From contig JAJRXZ010000032.1 of NCBI GenBank assembly GCA_024276015.1, forward strand, positions 1-64,000: a stretch of DNA of 64,000 nt, written 5' to 3'. The stretch is from Spirochaetota bacterium (lineage in GTDB: Bacteria; Spirochaetota; UBA4802; UBA5550). Shown here in pieces: positions 18,186-26,393 of the stretch (position 1 is the stretch's first letter; every line of letters starts with the position of its first letter). Below the pieces are notes generated by a model that was not told the origin of the DNA, made no database searches, and was given only the letters and a program-made list of their open reading frames with translations. The translations under genes and the position numbers were made by a program.

Positions 18186-18219
18186 AACTCCCGCAGAAAA
18201 TATAAAAAGATCGAATAAT

Positions 18220-18292
18220 AGCCTGCTGGCGGGTTCGAACCGCCGGCCTCTTCATTACGAGTGAAGTGCTCTGCCAACTGAGCTAAGCAGGC
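18220..18292 (-). tRNA. tRNA-Thr (anticodon CGT)
   Basis: The minus strand folds as a standard cloverleaf: acceptor GCCTGCT/AGCAGGC, D arm GCTC...GAGC, anticodon arm CTTCA/TGAAG with loop CTCGTAA (anticodon CGT, reading ACG), and T arm GGCGG-TTCGAAC-CCGCC. The short variable loop is type I. CCA is not encoded. Confidence 0.95.
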
Positions 18293-18586
18293 AAAGGGTG
18301 AATCATTTCCAGGCTCAATTCTCACATAGAACAAACTTAATCGAGATAATTAGTATAAATCTGTAATCAGCCTATTGTAATTGACTCTATGATCCAAGTA
18401 AAAGAACAGATCAAATTAACACAATTTAACCGATTTAATGATAAATATTATTTAATTTAATAATGGTCAAGATTTTTATTAAAATTTATTCCCGCCGGCC
18501 CTCAAAGGCCCAGGAACACAAAAAATAAGTAAAAAAAAACTTGACAGAAAAACATGAAGTCAGCTATTTGTTAGGAATCCTTACTA

Positions 18587-18625
18587 TTTTTCGGATAAGT
18601 TAGATCCGGCGCTTTATCCGAAAAA
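18587..18625 (+). promoter_or_regulatory. 12-bp inverted repeat upstream of norC (candidate operator)
   Basis: tttttcggataa (18587-18598) and its exact complement ttatccgaaaaa (18614-18625), 15 bases apart, end 33 bases before norC. A TTGACA at 18541-18546 lies just upstream, so the palindrome would fall in the 5' untranslated region or overlap the transcription start. It does not match the FNR/DNR box TTGAT-N4-ATCAA. No T tract follows, so a terminator is unlikely; binding site of a regulator of NO detoxification is an inference. Confidence 0.55.
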
Positions 18626-18658
18626 TGAGGAAATTTGAGTAATTAAGGAGGATTAAAA

Positions 18659-19372
18659 ATGTCAATTAAAACGGCAAAAATCATTTTCTGGGTTGGCTCC
18701 ATGATTTCTATGCTAATTTTAATAATTCTGACTTTTGATTCTATGGGGCAGATGGCTGTGAGAACAAAAGAAAAAAATCTTTCCGAAGAAGTTGTTGCAG
18801 GCAAAAAAATATTTAGAAAGTACAATTGTAATGATTGTCACACTATTCTGGGTATCGGCGGATACTATGCTCCGGATTTGACAAGAGTTTACAGAAGGAA
18901 AGGAGCTAAATACATCGAAAGCGTTATAATGGATCCTGAAAACACGCTGAAAAACTCGTTCAGGAAAATGCCTAAAAAGTACGCAGGGGGATACGAGGTT
19001 ACACCGGAAGAGGTAAAAAAAATGATCACTTTCTTTAAATGGGTAGACGGCATAGATACCAACAATTGGCCGCCTCAGGACCATAAAGAAAAAACTTTTG
19101 GAGGTAACAGCTTTTATCAGAACAATTCCGCAGGCGGAACCAATGATCTCACTTTACTAAAGAGAAAGGGATGTATTGATTGTCACAAAATCCGGGGAAC
19201 AGGCGGTACTTACGGCCCCGCTCTCGACGGAGTGGGCTCCAGGTTTAACCTTCAGGAGATCAGGAAAATTATCAAAGAAGGAAAAGGGAATATGCCCGGA
19301 AGAGACATTTCCGAAGAAAACCTTCAAACTATTGGTAATTTTCTCATTAAACAAAAAGGAGGCCAAAAATGA
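18659..19372 (+). CDS. norC: Nitric oxide reductase cytochrome-c subunit, dihaem NorC-type
   Basis: Membrane-anchored electron-entry subunit of cNOR, which reduces 2 NO to N2O. A single N-terminal helix (about 8-28) anchors a periplasmic domain with CNDCHTILGIGGYYAPDL (Cys57, Cys60, His61), a methionine-ligand region KMPKKY and DGIDTNNWPP, all diagnostic for NorC. The 237 residues exceed the usual 150: a second c-type domain follows with CIDCHKIRGTGGTYGP (Cys172, Cys175, His176) and a likely Met ligand in GNMPGRD. Strong AAGGAGG ribosome site. The stop overlaps the norB start (ATGA). Confidence 0.92.
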   Translation: MSIKTAKIIFWVGSMISMLILIILTFDSMGQMAVRTKEKNLSEEVVAGKKIFRKYNCNDCHTILGIGGYYAPDLTRVYRRKGAKYIESVIMDPENTLKNSFRKMPKKYAGGYEVTPEEVKKMITFFKWVDGIDTNNWPPQDHKEKTFGGNSFYQNNSAGGTNDLTLLKRKGCIDCHKIRGTGGTYGPALDGVGSRFNLQEIRKIIKEGKGNMPGRDISEENLQTIGNFLIKQKGGQK

Positions 19373-20700
19373 CAGTCTTTAAATCACAGAGAGTATCATA
19401 CTACTATTTTGTACTTGCCTTATTGTTATTTGGCTTACAGGTGCTTACCGGATTATGGCTGGCAGCAAACTACGCCTTCACAATTCCTCAAGGCATAGTT
19501 GATATATTCCATTTCGGCACTGCAAGATCCTTTCATACTAACCTGCTGGTTCTATGGCTTCTGCTCGGTTTTATGGGCGGAGCTTATTTTATGATTCCCG
19601 AAGAAACAAACTCGGAATTATACAGCCCTAAAATTGCCTATATCCAGCTCATTCTGTTAGCCCTTACCGGAGTTGCGGCGCTGATAGGATTTTCCTTTGG
19701 CTGGACACAGGGAACACCGCTGTTGGAAATTCCGCCCTTGCTTGACATTCTGGTGGTTATCGGCGCTTTAATGTTCCTGTTTAATATCGGCATGACACTG
19801 ATAAAAGCGAAAGAACGAACGGTTATATCCTGGACGCTTCTTGCAGGATTACTCTTCTTATCATTGTTATACCTTTTTGGCCATCCATTCTATAAAAACC
19901 TTTCAAACGAATTCTACTGGTGGTGGTGGGTAATTCACCTCTGGGTAGAAGGAGCATGGGAATTGATCACAGCTTCCATAATGGCATGGATCATAATAAA
20001 GGTGACCGGAGTTGACAGAGCCGTTGTTGAAAAATGGTTATATATTGAAATAGGATTATTCCTTTTTACGGGACTTGTGGGTACGGGCCATCACTATTAC
20101 TGGATCGGGACACCCGAATACTGGTACTGGTGGGGCGGAATATTCAGTGCTCTTGAACCCCTGCCTATTCTATTAATGGTCTGGGATACTTACACACACA
20201 TTAAAGACAGGAAAAACGAGATCATTAATCCCGTTGTATGGACCTATATTATAGGATCTGCAATAGTCCATTTTGTTGGAGCAGGAATATGGGGCTTTGC
20301 CCAGACTCTGCCTCAGGTAAATTATTTCACGCACGGCAGTCAGGTTACTGTGTCTCACGGGCATTTAGCCTTCTTTGGCGCCTTTGTTTTGATCAACCTG
20401 ACAATATTCTACTATGCCATACCAAAGCTGAAAGGAATTGAACGGTTCAAATCAACCCTTGGTTTATGGGGCTTCTGGATAACCAACAGTTTTATGTTTA
20501 TAATGGTTCTTGCATTCAGTGCTGCAGGAATTCTGCAAAGCTATCTTGAACGTAAAATGGGACTTGGCTATATGACTGCTCAGGCTGAGATGCAATTCTG
20601 GTTTCAAGTGGTACTTGTTTGCGGAATTGTTTTCTTTATCGGGACTGTCATTATAATCTATGACCTCCTCTCTCTTAAAGAGAATAAGGCGGAAGCATAA
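19369..20700 (+). CDS. norB: Nitric oxide reductase catalytic subunit NorB
   Basis: Haem-copper-oxidase-superfamily integral membrane subunit holding haem b and the haem b3/FeB site where NO is reduced. The 443-residue protein has about 12 helices and no quinol-oxidase N-terminal extension, so it is the cytochrome-c-dependent form. Recognisable parts: ARSFHTNLLVLWLLLGFMGG with a haem histidine, WWWVIHLWVEGAWELI (FeB His and Glu), GTGHHYYWIGTPEYW (FeB His-His) and HGSQVTVSHGHLAFFGAF (haem ligands). Translationally coupled to norC; no norQ/norD accessory genes follow in this window. Confidence 0.95.
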   Translation: MTVFKSQRVSYYYFVLALLLFGLQVLTGLWLAANYAFTIPQGIVDIFHFGTARSFHTNLLVLWLLLGFMGGAYFMIPEETNSELYSPKIAYIQLILLALTGVAALIGFSFGWTQGTPLLEIPPLLDILVVIGALMFLFNIGMTLIKAKERTVISWTLLAGLLFLSLLYLFGHPFYKNLSNEFYWWWWVIHLWVEGAWELITASIMAWIIIKVTGVDRAVVEKWLYIEIGLFLFTGLVGTGHHYYWIGTPEYWYWWGGIFSALEPLPILLMVWDTYTHIKDRKNEIINPVVWTYIIGSAIVHFVGAGIWGFAQTLPQVNYFTHGSQVTVSHGHLAFFGAFVLINLTIFYYAIPKLKGIERFKSTLGLWGFWITNSFMFIMVLAFSAAGILQSYLERKMGLGYMTAQAEMQFWFQVVLVCGIVFFIGTVIIIYDLLSLKENKAEA

Positions 20701-20742
20701 TTACGGTTATAAAGAATTTAAATATACAATCCAATTTATACA

Positions 20743-20775
20743 TTTATTGAGACGCTGCGCCAGCGTCTCAATAAA
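20743..20775 (+). terminator. Perfect 15-bp hairpin after norB
   Basis: tttattgagacgctg (20743-20757) pairs exactly with cagcgtctcaataaa (20761-20775) around a CGC loop. It lies 43 bases after norB and 120 before the next gene. There is no T run, so it may be a transcript-stabilising hairpin or a weak terminator. Confidence 0.65.
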
Positions 20776-20895
20776 CAAGATATTCCTGTCTAAGAGCAGA
20801 TATCCTCAACATAAATCGTAAATAAAATAGTGGACAAAATTAAAAAACATTGTTTTTTAGTGCTGAATACAGAATTTAAACTTTGAGGAAATAAT

Positions 20896-21990
20896 ATGAA
20901 CGAAAAAAATGATATTTACCGGGAGCTTCAAAAACACCTTGATAAAATGCCTGTTGGATTCCCCCCTACTGATTCAGGAGTAGAAATACGAATTCTAAAG
21001 AGATTTTTTACTCCGGAGGAAGCTGAAATAGCGACAAAACTTTCTTTTATACCCGAATCCCTTGATAATATTTCTAAACGGCTTGAACCTCTGGGATTCT
21101 CTGCTGAAGATATCGAAACCGCTCTGGACAGAATGGTAAGTAAGGGTGCCATTAACGGCGGTAAAAATCCGAAAACCGGTGAAAAATACTTCAGCAATGC
21201 TCTCCTTGCAGTGGGTATATTCGAATATCAGGTGGGAAGGCTTACCAAAGATTTCGTAGAAGACTTCGAGCAGTATCTTGACGAAGCATTTAAGTATGAA
21301 TTTACAAAAACAAGCACTCCTCAATTGAGAACCATTCCCATTGAACAGAGCATCAAAGTTGAACATTTTGTCCAATCCTATGACCATGTGATACATCTTA
21401 TTGAATCAAGAAATCTGATCTCGGTTTCAAATTGCGTATGCAGAGAGAGTAAAAAAATTCTGGGGAAGGGCTGTTCACATATTATGGAGACATGTTTTCA
21501 GTTCGGCGGCGCAGCGCGGCACTACATTGACCATGGGCTGGGGCGTCAAATAAGCAAAGACGAAGCACTGAGAATAATCGAACAGTCCCAAAAGGAAGGG
21601 CTCGTTCTCCAGCCCGGCAATTCTAAAAAACCCTTTGCAATATGCTGCTGCTGCAGCTGCTGCTGCGAAGTGCTTATAACAGCAAAAAAATTCCCAAAAC
21701 CGGCACAGTTTTTTGCCACCAACCACTTATCCGGTGTTGATGCTGAGATATACACAGGATGCGAAGCCTGTATTGAAATATGTCCCATGGAAGCGATGGA
21801 TATGGTAGATGGGATATCTCATGTAAACCCCGAAAGATGTATCGGATGCGGCGTATGCGTTCCCTCCTGTTCAGTTGACGCTATCACTTTAATCAAAAAG
21901 GATAAAGAAAAAGAACCTCCCAACAGTACTGTTGAGATGTTTATGAGAATTATGGAGGAGAAAAACAGGCAAAATCAGACAAAATTGTAA
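20896..21990 (+). CDS. 4Fe-4S binding protein with polycysteine run
   Basis: A 364-residue soluble protein. The N-terminal 85 residues look like a winged-helix segment (RFFTPEEAEIATKLSF, then ALDRMVSKGAI). The middle has Cys residues in SVSNCVCRESKKILGKGC and an unusual run ICCCCSCCCEVL (250-257). The C-terminus is a two-cluster ferredoxin domain: CEACIEICP (Cys289, 292, 296) and CIGCGVCVPSC (Cys315, 318, 321, 325). Related proteins of this layout are annotated only as 4Fe-4S proteins. Following norCB by 195 bases, it may belong to anaerobic electron transfer or the nitrosative response, which is inference from position. Confidence 0.8.
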   Translation: MNEKNDIYRELQKHLDKMPVGFPPTDSGVEIRILKRFFTPEEAEIATKLSFIPESLDNISKRLEPLGFSAEDIETALDRMVSKGAINGGKNPKTGEKYFSNALLAVGIFEYQVGRLTKDFVEDFEQYLDEAFKYEFTKTSTPQLRTIPIEQSIKVEHFVQSYDHVIHLIESRNLISVSNCVCRESKKILGKGCSHIMETCFQFGGAARHYIDHGLGRQISKDEALRIIEQSQKEGLVLQPGNSKKPFAICCCCSCCCEVLITAKKFPKPAQFFATNHLSGVDAEIYTGCEACIEICPMEAMDMVDGISHVNPERCIGCGVCVPSCSVDAITLIKKDKEKEPPNSTVEMFMRIMEEKNRQNQTKL

Positions 21991-22045
21991 TATTTTATTA
22001 TACAGCAGATGCATAGTTTAATTCTAATATAAGAGGGGATAATTT

Positions 22046-22798
22046 GTGAAGGATCCGGTACTGGGCATTGATATCGGCGGCACTTGGATAAAATCCTCGC
22101 CTGTTGATGTTTCAAAGGGCAGGCTCATTGGAAGACCCTTTAAGATCCGCACGCCCGAACCCTCAACCATTGACAATCTTTTATTATCATTTGAAAAAAT
22201 TATTAAAAATTTTTCCTGGGACGGCCCAGTTGGCTGCGGCTTCCCGGGAGTTATCAAGAATGGGACCATATATACTGCCGCAAACATGTCGAAAAAACTA
22301 TTAAATATAAATCTTGCTGAAAAGATCAACGATCTGTGCAAATATAAAAGTACAGTGATCAATGATGCGGATGCAGCAGCAATAGCTGAAATGCTTCATG
22401 GATCGGGTAAAGCTCACTGCGGATATGGAGGAGGAGTGGTATTGGTAATAACACTGGGAACCGGGATCGGAAGTTCCATTTTTGTTGAGGGACACCTTGT
22501 GCCCAACACCGAATTCGGACATATTGAATACAGAGGAATGGACATCGAGAAATGGACTGCCGGCGTTATTAAAGCAAAAGAAAATTTAAGCTGGGAAGAA
22601 TGGGGCCGCAGATTAAATACATATCTTCAGATAATGGAAAAACTATCCAACCCGGATCTTTTTATTATTGGCGGCGGTATTGCGGAAAGCTTTGATAAAT
22701 TTAGGCATTACATAGATCTCAGAGCAAAAATTACATGCGCAAAGATGGGGAATAACGCCGGCATAATCGGCGCGGCTATTTGGGCCGGAAAAGAATAG
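22046..22798 (+). CDS. ppgK: ROK-family sugar kinase, polyphosphate-glucokinase-like
   Basis: Phosphorylates glucose using polyphosphate and/or ATP. The 250-residue protein has the phosphate motif GIDIGGTWIKSSPVD, the catalytic INDADAAAIAEM, the second phosphate motif VLVITLGTGIGSSIF, and NTEFGHIEYRG, a pattern typical of PpgK; it lacks the zinc-binding Cys cluster of ATP-only ROK kinases. The C-terminus DLFIIGGGIAESFDKF fits the adenosine/polyphosphate pocket. Start is GTG at 22046, with AGAGGGG nine bases upstream. Polyphosphate use is inferred from motif resemblance. Confidence 0.85.
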   Translation: MKDPVLGIDIGGTWIKSSPVDVSKGRLIGRPFKIRTPEPSTIDNLLLSFEKIIKNFSWDGPVGCGFPGVIKNGTIYTAANMSKKLLNINLAEKINDLCKYKSTVINDADAAAIAEMLHGSGKAHCGYGGGVVLVITLGTGIGSSIFVEGHLVPNTEFGHIEYRGMDIEKWTAGVIKAKENLSWEEWGRRLNTYLQIMEKLSNPDLFIIGGGIAESFDKFRHYIDLRAKITCAKMGNNAGIIGAAIWAGKE

Positions 22799-22857
22799 CG
22801 CTGATATTAACTTGGAATGAACTGCCGGTATGCGCCATTAGATCAGCCGCTATACAT

Positions 22858-23232
22858 CTATTTTCTGCTGAGCTCGTTGTAGAGCATCTTTGCAATACCC
22901 AGATCGGTATTTTTCGAAAGATTTAATGCGTATTCATCATAAAGCATATCCTCGAAGATCTCCTCTGCAAATCCGCCATGAATCCACTTGGTTTTGTGTA
23001 CCGTATTCCTCATCTCTTTAAACATCTTTGCAACAAATATGGACTCCATTTCGATACAGGTATCCATTAATCTTTTGTCTTCGGCTTTTCTTCCGGCGGG
23101 ACTTTTGTCTGCACCAAGCGATTTTAATGTATCATGAAATTTATTCGAGGTTGAGGCGTCCTTTAATTTCCTGCCCATATTCTTATCAACTTGTGATCTT
23201 GCATTATTCAGTATATCGACAATCCCAGTCAT
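22858..23232 (-). CDS. flgJ: Flagellar rod-binding protein (FlgJ N-terminal type)
   Basis: Rod cap/chaperone protein needed for assembly of the flagellar rod. About 124 residues, containing only the rod-binding domain (ESIFVAKMFKEMRNTV and GGFAEEIFEDMLYDEYAL) and none of the muramidase domain of enterobacterial FlgJ, as in other spirochaetes and alphaproteobacteria. The start is taken at ATG 23232, with GAGG six bases upstream; an in-frame GTG at 23244 would overlap flgI. Last gene of flgG-flgA-flgH-flgI-flgJ. Confidence 0.85.
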   Translation of the reverse strand: MTGIVDILNNARSQVDKNMGRKLKDASTSNKFHDTLKSLGADKSPAGRKAEDKRLMDTCIEMESIFVAKMFKEMRNTVHKTKWIHGGFAEEIFEDMLYDEYALNLSKNTDLGIAKMLYNELSRK

Positions 23233-23240
23233 AATTATCC

Positions 23241-24239
23241 TCACTTAATTATTAATTCGGCATGCAGAGCGCCGGCTTCCTTCAGCGCTTTTAATATTGA
23301 TATAATATCTTTTGTTGAAGTTCCGATGGAATTCAGCGCATCAACCAGATCCTTAACAGTACTCGATTCTTTAAGCAGGGACACAGTCCCCTTTTTATAT
23401 GTACCGGATATCTCAACGGTCACTCCCTCTTTGCTTACAAGAGCTTCGGATATTTTTACTGTGCCTCCTGTTACGATCGTTCCGTCCCTTTCATTTACAA
23501 CTATCCTCGCTCTGAAACTCGGTTTTATCTCAATATCCTGGATCGCAGATATAAATTCCGGCAGATCAACATTTTTTATAAGATTTACTTTGATCTTCCC
23601 ATTAATTACTTCCGGATTTGCAGAAGGATACTTTTTGGATATTGCTTTCATGATCTCGCTGGCCATAGAATAATCCCAGTTCTTTAATACTATATATATA
23701 CTGTTTTTTGAAACGACATTGGGAATTATTTCACGCTCCACAAGAGCTCCATCTGAAATTACGGCCACTGTTTTGACCCCTCTCCTGTTCCTGCTGCCCC
23801 GGGCAACAGAAAGAGTTCCCTGAGCAACTGCATAAATTATATTGTCCGCCCCTTTCAAAGGCGACTGCATCAAGATCCCCCCTTCAAGCGATTTTGCATT
23901 GCCTATAGAGGATACGGTAACGTCAATTCTATCTCCGATCCTCACAAAAGGCGGTAATTGAGCTGTCAACAACACAGCGGCAATATTTTTCGAATCGGTA
24001 TTTTGCCCCTCCATTCCCAGACTTTTCAGAAGATTATTAAGCGAAGCCTTTGTTATTTCCGATTTTGTATCTCCCGAACCTTGAAGTCCCACAACAAGTC
24101 CGTATCCGTAGATCTGGTTCTCCTTCAATCCGTCAATAAAGGAAATATCTTTTACTTTTACGGTTATTTCGGCATTCAATAATAACTCGAAAAAAATAAC
24201 TGCAGCAACAATCAATAGGGTTCTGATGGCTATTCTCAT
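23241..24239 (-). CDS. flgI: Flagellar P-ring protein FlgI
   Basis: FlgI forms the periplasmic bushing around the rod. 332 residues with an N-terminal signal peptide (about 1-25), IYGYGLVVGLQGSGD, the segment ending VRIGDRIDVTVSSIGNAKSL, GGILMQSPLKGAD and AQGTLSV, all P-ring hallmarks; slightly shorter than the usual 365. Follows flgH after 5 bases. P- and L-ring genes are absent from Treponema and Borrelia but present in Leptospira, so the flagellar basal body here is of the ring-bearing spirochaete kind. Confidence 0.93.
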   Translation of the reverse strand: MRIAIRTLLIVAAVIFFELLLNAEITVKVKDISFIDGLKENQIYGYGLVVGLQGSGDTKSEITKASLNNLLKSLGMEGQNTDSKNIAAVLLTAQLPPFVRIGDRIDVTVSSIGNAKSLEGGILMQSPLKGADNIIYAVAQGTLSVARGSRNRRGVKTVAVISDGALVEREIIPNVVSKNSIYIVLKNWDYSMASEIMKAISKKYPSANPEVINGKIKVNLIKNVDLPEFISAIQDIEIKPSFRARIVVNERDGTIVTGGTVKISEALVSKEGVTVEISGTYKKGTVSLLKESSTVKDLVDALNSIGTSTKDIISILKALKEAGALHAELIIK

Positions 24240-24244
24240 AAATG

Positions 24245-24880
24245 CTACCTTGTAAGCTCCCTCAGTATTTTTTGAAGATAATCGGCGATGATCTGCTGTT
24301 TCTCTTTCTCAGTGAGAGTGTTTATTGCAGATTCTCCCTCCTTCGGAGCGGTTCTTACTATGTTGATCCCTTCGGAGGCCCCTTTTACTTCTATCCTGAA
24401 ATCCGCCACATATTTTGAATCAACATTCCTTCCCTTCATAACCGCAGGATCAATTGTTCCGGAAACGATGATCCTGTTTGTAATTCCATTAATTGAAAAA
24501 GTCCTTATACCTCTTACAGTAAAGGTTCCCCCTCTGCCCTTTCTTATTACTCTTGACGCAACGGAAAGATTCAACTGTCCCCTTTCGGTAAATCCTGTTG
24601 AATCTCTGTAATTAACGGTTCTATTCGATGCTGCCTTGGGCAGAAAGGCAGTAATGGTCATATCGGGATTTGAAGTTACAGTGGATGTTTTGCTGCTGTT
24701 TAAGGCGACTGTAAATCTCATATTGGAAATATCATTTATCTTTATTATTATAATATCGCCGGCTTTTATATTCTCCCTTGATGAATAGATATTTTTGTCC
24801 TGCCAGATAGTTTTTGAATATCCGAAGGACAAAAAAACAGATAAGATCATAAATAATGTCAGCCCGAATTTTCCTGTCAT
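24245..24880 (-). CDS. flgH: Flagellar L-ring protein FlgH lacking a lipobox
   Basis: FlgH forms the outer ring of the rod bushing. The 211-residue protein has IWQDKNIYSSRENIKAGDII, an AASNRT...GFTERGQLNLSV region, the core FTVRGIRTFSINGI, IVSGTIDPAVMKG, and KYVADFRIEVKG. Enterobacterial FlgH is a lipoprotein; here the signal region (SVFLSFGYSKTIW) has no cysteine, so the protein should be soluble in the periplasm. This suits spirochaete flagella, which do not cross the outer membrane. Start overlaps the flgA end by four bases. Confidence 0.9.
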   Translation of the reverse strand: MTGKFGLTLFMILSVFLSFGYSKTIWQDKNIYSSRENIKAGDIIIIKINDISNMRFTVALNSSKTSTVTSNPDMTITAFLPKAASNRTVNYRDSTGFTERGQLNLSVASRVIRKGRGGTFTVRGIRTFSINGITNRIIVSGTIDPAVMKGRNVDSKYVADFRIEVKGASEGINIVRTAPKEGESAINTLTEKEKQQIIADYLQKILRELTR

Positions 24881-25410
24881 AGATCTATCTCAACCGATTT
24901 TTTGTCGGTAACTTTACCGTTTATTCTTTTATTTCCATTTATTATTACAGGAATGATACGGCCCCTTTCTCCGTCTGAAGCCGCAGTACCATGCACTTCA
25001 ATCCTGATCCCCTTTTTAATTAAAATAAGCTTTATCGGGTCACCCTTTTTTATAAGGAAGATACCCTTTTTTTCAATATCACGAGGGCTTCTCTCTTCGG
25101 GCCTGTTTTCCAATATCCTGGAGGCGCTTCCATAAATAAAATATAAATGATCGGTATGTTTCTTTAAGATATCAGCAATCTCCTTCCTGTCAACAAATCC
25201 GTCATCATATAAATTGCTGTTTATTACAATTTTGCTTAATCTTATGGCCTCATCTTTATAAGCAGGCATGGTGTCTATTCTGGCTATATCCCCAATCCGC
25301 AAAAATTCTCTTTTATTGACTTTCGGAACAATGTACAACTTCAGATCAGCATAGAGAGAAGCCGCTGAAAATAATAGCATCAATAATATTATATACTTGA
25401 TCTTTCTCAT
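24877..25410 (-). CDS. flgA: P-ring assembly chaperone FlgA
   Basis: Periplasmic chaperone for FlgI assembly. 177 residues with a signal peptide (about 1-21) and a C-terminal SAF domain: FLIKKGDPIKLILIKKGIRI, then EVHGTAASDGERGRIIPVI, matching the family's drawn-out GxIRVxNxxSGRxV region. The N-terminal half is divergent. Overlaps the stop of flgG by one base and flgH by four, so it is translationally coupled on both sides. Confidence 0.85.
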   Translation of the reverse strand: MRKIKYIILLMLLFSAASLYADLKLYIVPKVNKREFLRIGDIARIDTMPAYKDEAIRLSKIVINSNLYDDGFVDRKEIADILKKHTDHLYFIYGSASRILENRPEERSPRDIEKKGIFLIKKGDPIKLILIKKGIRIEVHGTAASDGERGRIIPVIINGNKRINGKVTDKKSVEIDL

Positions 25411-26204
25411 TATCTCTTAAGTGCTATTGCTGTGCCAAGCATTGAATCCGATGTCTGAATTGCCTTGGAATTAATTTCATACGCTCTCTGAGCAACAATC
25501 ATATTTACCATCTCTTCAACAACCTTTACGTTGGACATCTCAAGAAATCCCTGATGTATTTTTGCCATACCATTCATTCCCGGCTGGCCCGGGATCTCTT
25601 CGCCCGATGCAGGAGTTGTTTTGTACATATTCCCGCCGATACTTTTTAAACCGGCAGGATTTACAAAACGGTATATTTCCATCTGTCCTATTTCAACCGG
25701 ATCATCCTCACCAACGATCTTTATGGTAACCCTTCCGTCTTTACTGATGGCCAGTGTCTCAAGGATTGAGTTTTCCGGAAGTACAAGCTGAGGCTCGAGA
25801 AGATACCCGTTGGATGTTACTATCTGCCTGTTTGAGTCTATTTTAAATGATCCGTCTCTTGTATAGGCAAAGGATCCGTCATAGAGCTGAACTTTAAAAA
25901 ATCCGTCTCCTTCAAAGGCAAGGTCAAGTTTGTTCTCCGTTGCCTGCAGGCTTCCCTGAGTAAACATCTTCTGTGTTGCCGCAATTTTTACGCCATGCCC
26001 CACCTGAATTCCTGTGGGCACCTCCGAAACCTCTGTGGCCGGTGTTCCTGCAAGAAGAACAGTCTGATATAAAAGATCTTCAAACTCCGCCCTCTGTTTT
26101 TTAAAACCCGTAGTATTCACATTTGAAAGATTATTTGATACCGTATCGATATTAAATTGCTGTCCTATCATTCCCGATGCGGCAGTCCAGAGTGACCTCA
26201 TCAT
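25410..26204 (-). CDS. flgG: Flagellar distal rod protein FlgG
   Basis: FlgG is the distal rod subunit. 264 residues, exactly the usual size. N-terminus MMRSLWTAASGMIGQQFNID, TVSNNLSNVNTTGFKKQRAE and FEDLLYQT; C-terminus GFLEMSNVKVVEEMVNMIV and QRAYEINSKAIQTSDSML, both diagnostic. First gene of the operon flgG-flgA-flgH-flgI-flgJ; no flgF precedes it here. GGAG lies eight bases before the ATG. Confidence 0.95.
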   Translation of the reverse strand: MMRSLWTAASGMIGQQFNIDTVSNNLSNVNTTGFKKQRAEFEDLLYQTVLLAGTPATEVSEVPTGIQVGHGVKIAATQKMFTQGSLQATENKLDLAFEGDGFFKVQLYDGSFAYTRDGSFKIDSNRQIVTSNGYLLEPQLVLPENSILETLAISKDGRVTIKIVGEDDPVEIGQMEIYRFVNPAGLKSIGGNMYKTTPASGEEIPGQPGMNGMAKIHQGFLEMSNVKVVEEMVNMIVAQRAYEINSKAIQTSDSMLGTAIALKR

Positions 26205-26341
26205 TGTACTTACTCCAATAGTTATTTTTTTCTTCAGCTATAGTGCGCCATTTATATTTTCGGCTTCTTTCTTTAATGTCTTTACACTAAAACAGGATTG
26301 TTAAACCTGATATATCAATTGATTTTATAAACATTTTGAAT

Positions 26342-26371
26342 AAAAAAAGAGCTCCTGAGAGCTCTTTTTTT
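26342..26371 (-). terminator. Bidirectional-looking intrinsic terminator after the acyl-CoA synthetase
   Basis: aaaaaaagagctc (26342-26354) and gagctcttttttt (26359-26371) form a perfect 13-bp stem with a CTGA loop. It ends the minus-strand gene at 26394 and separates it from the flgG operon. Confidence 0.9.
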
Positions 26372-26393
26372 ATATGCAAAGTAATTATTTTCT

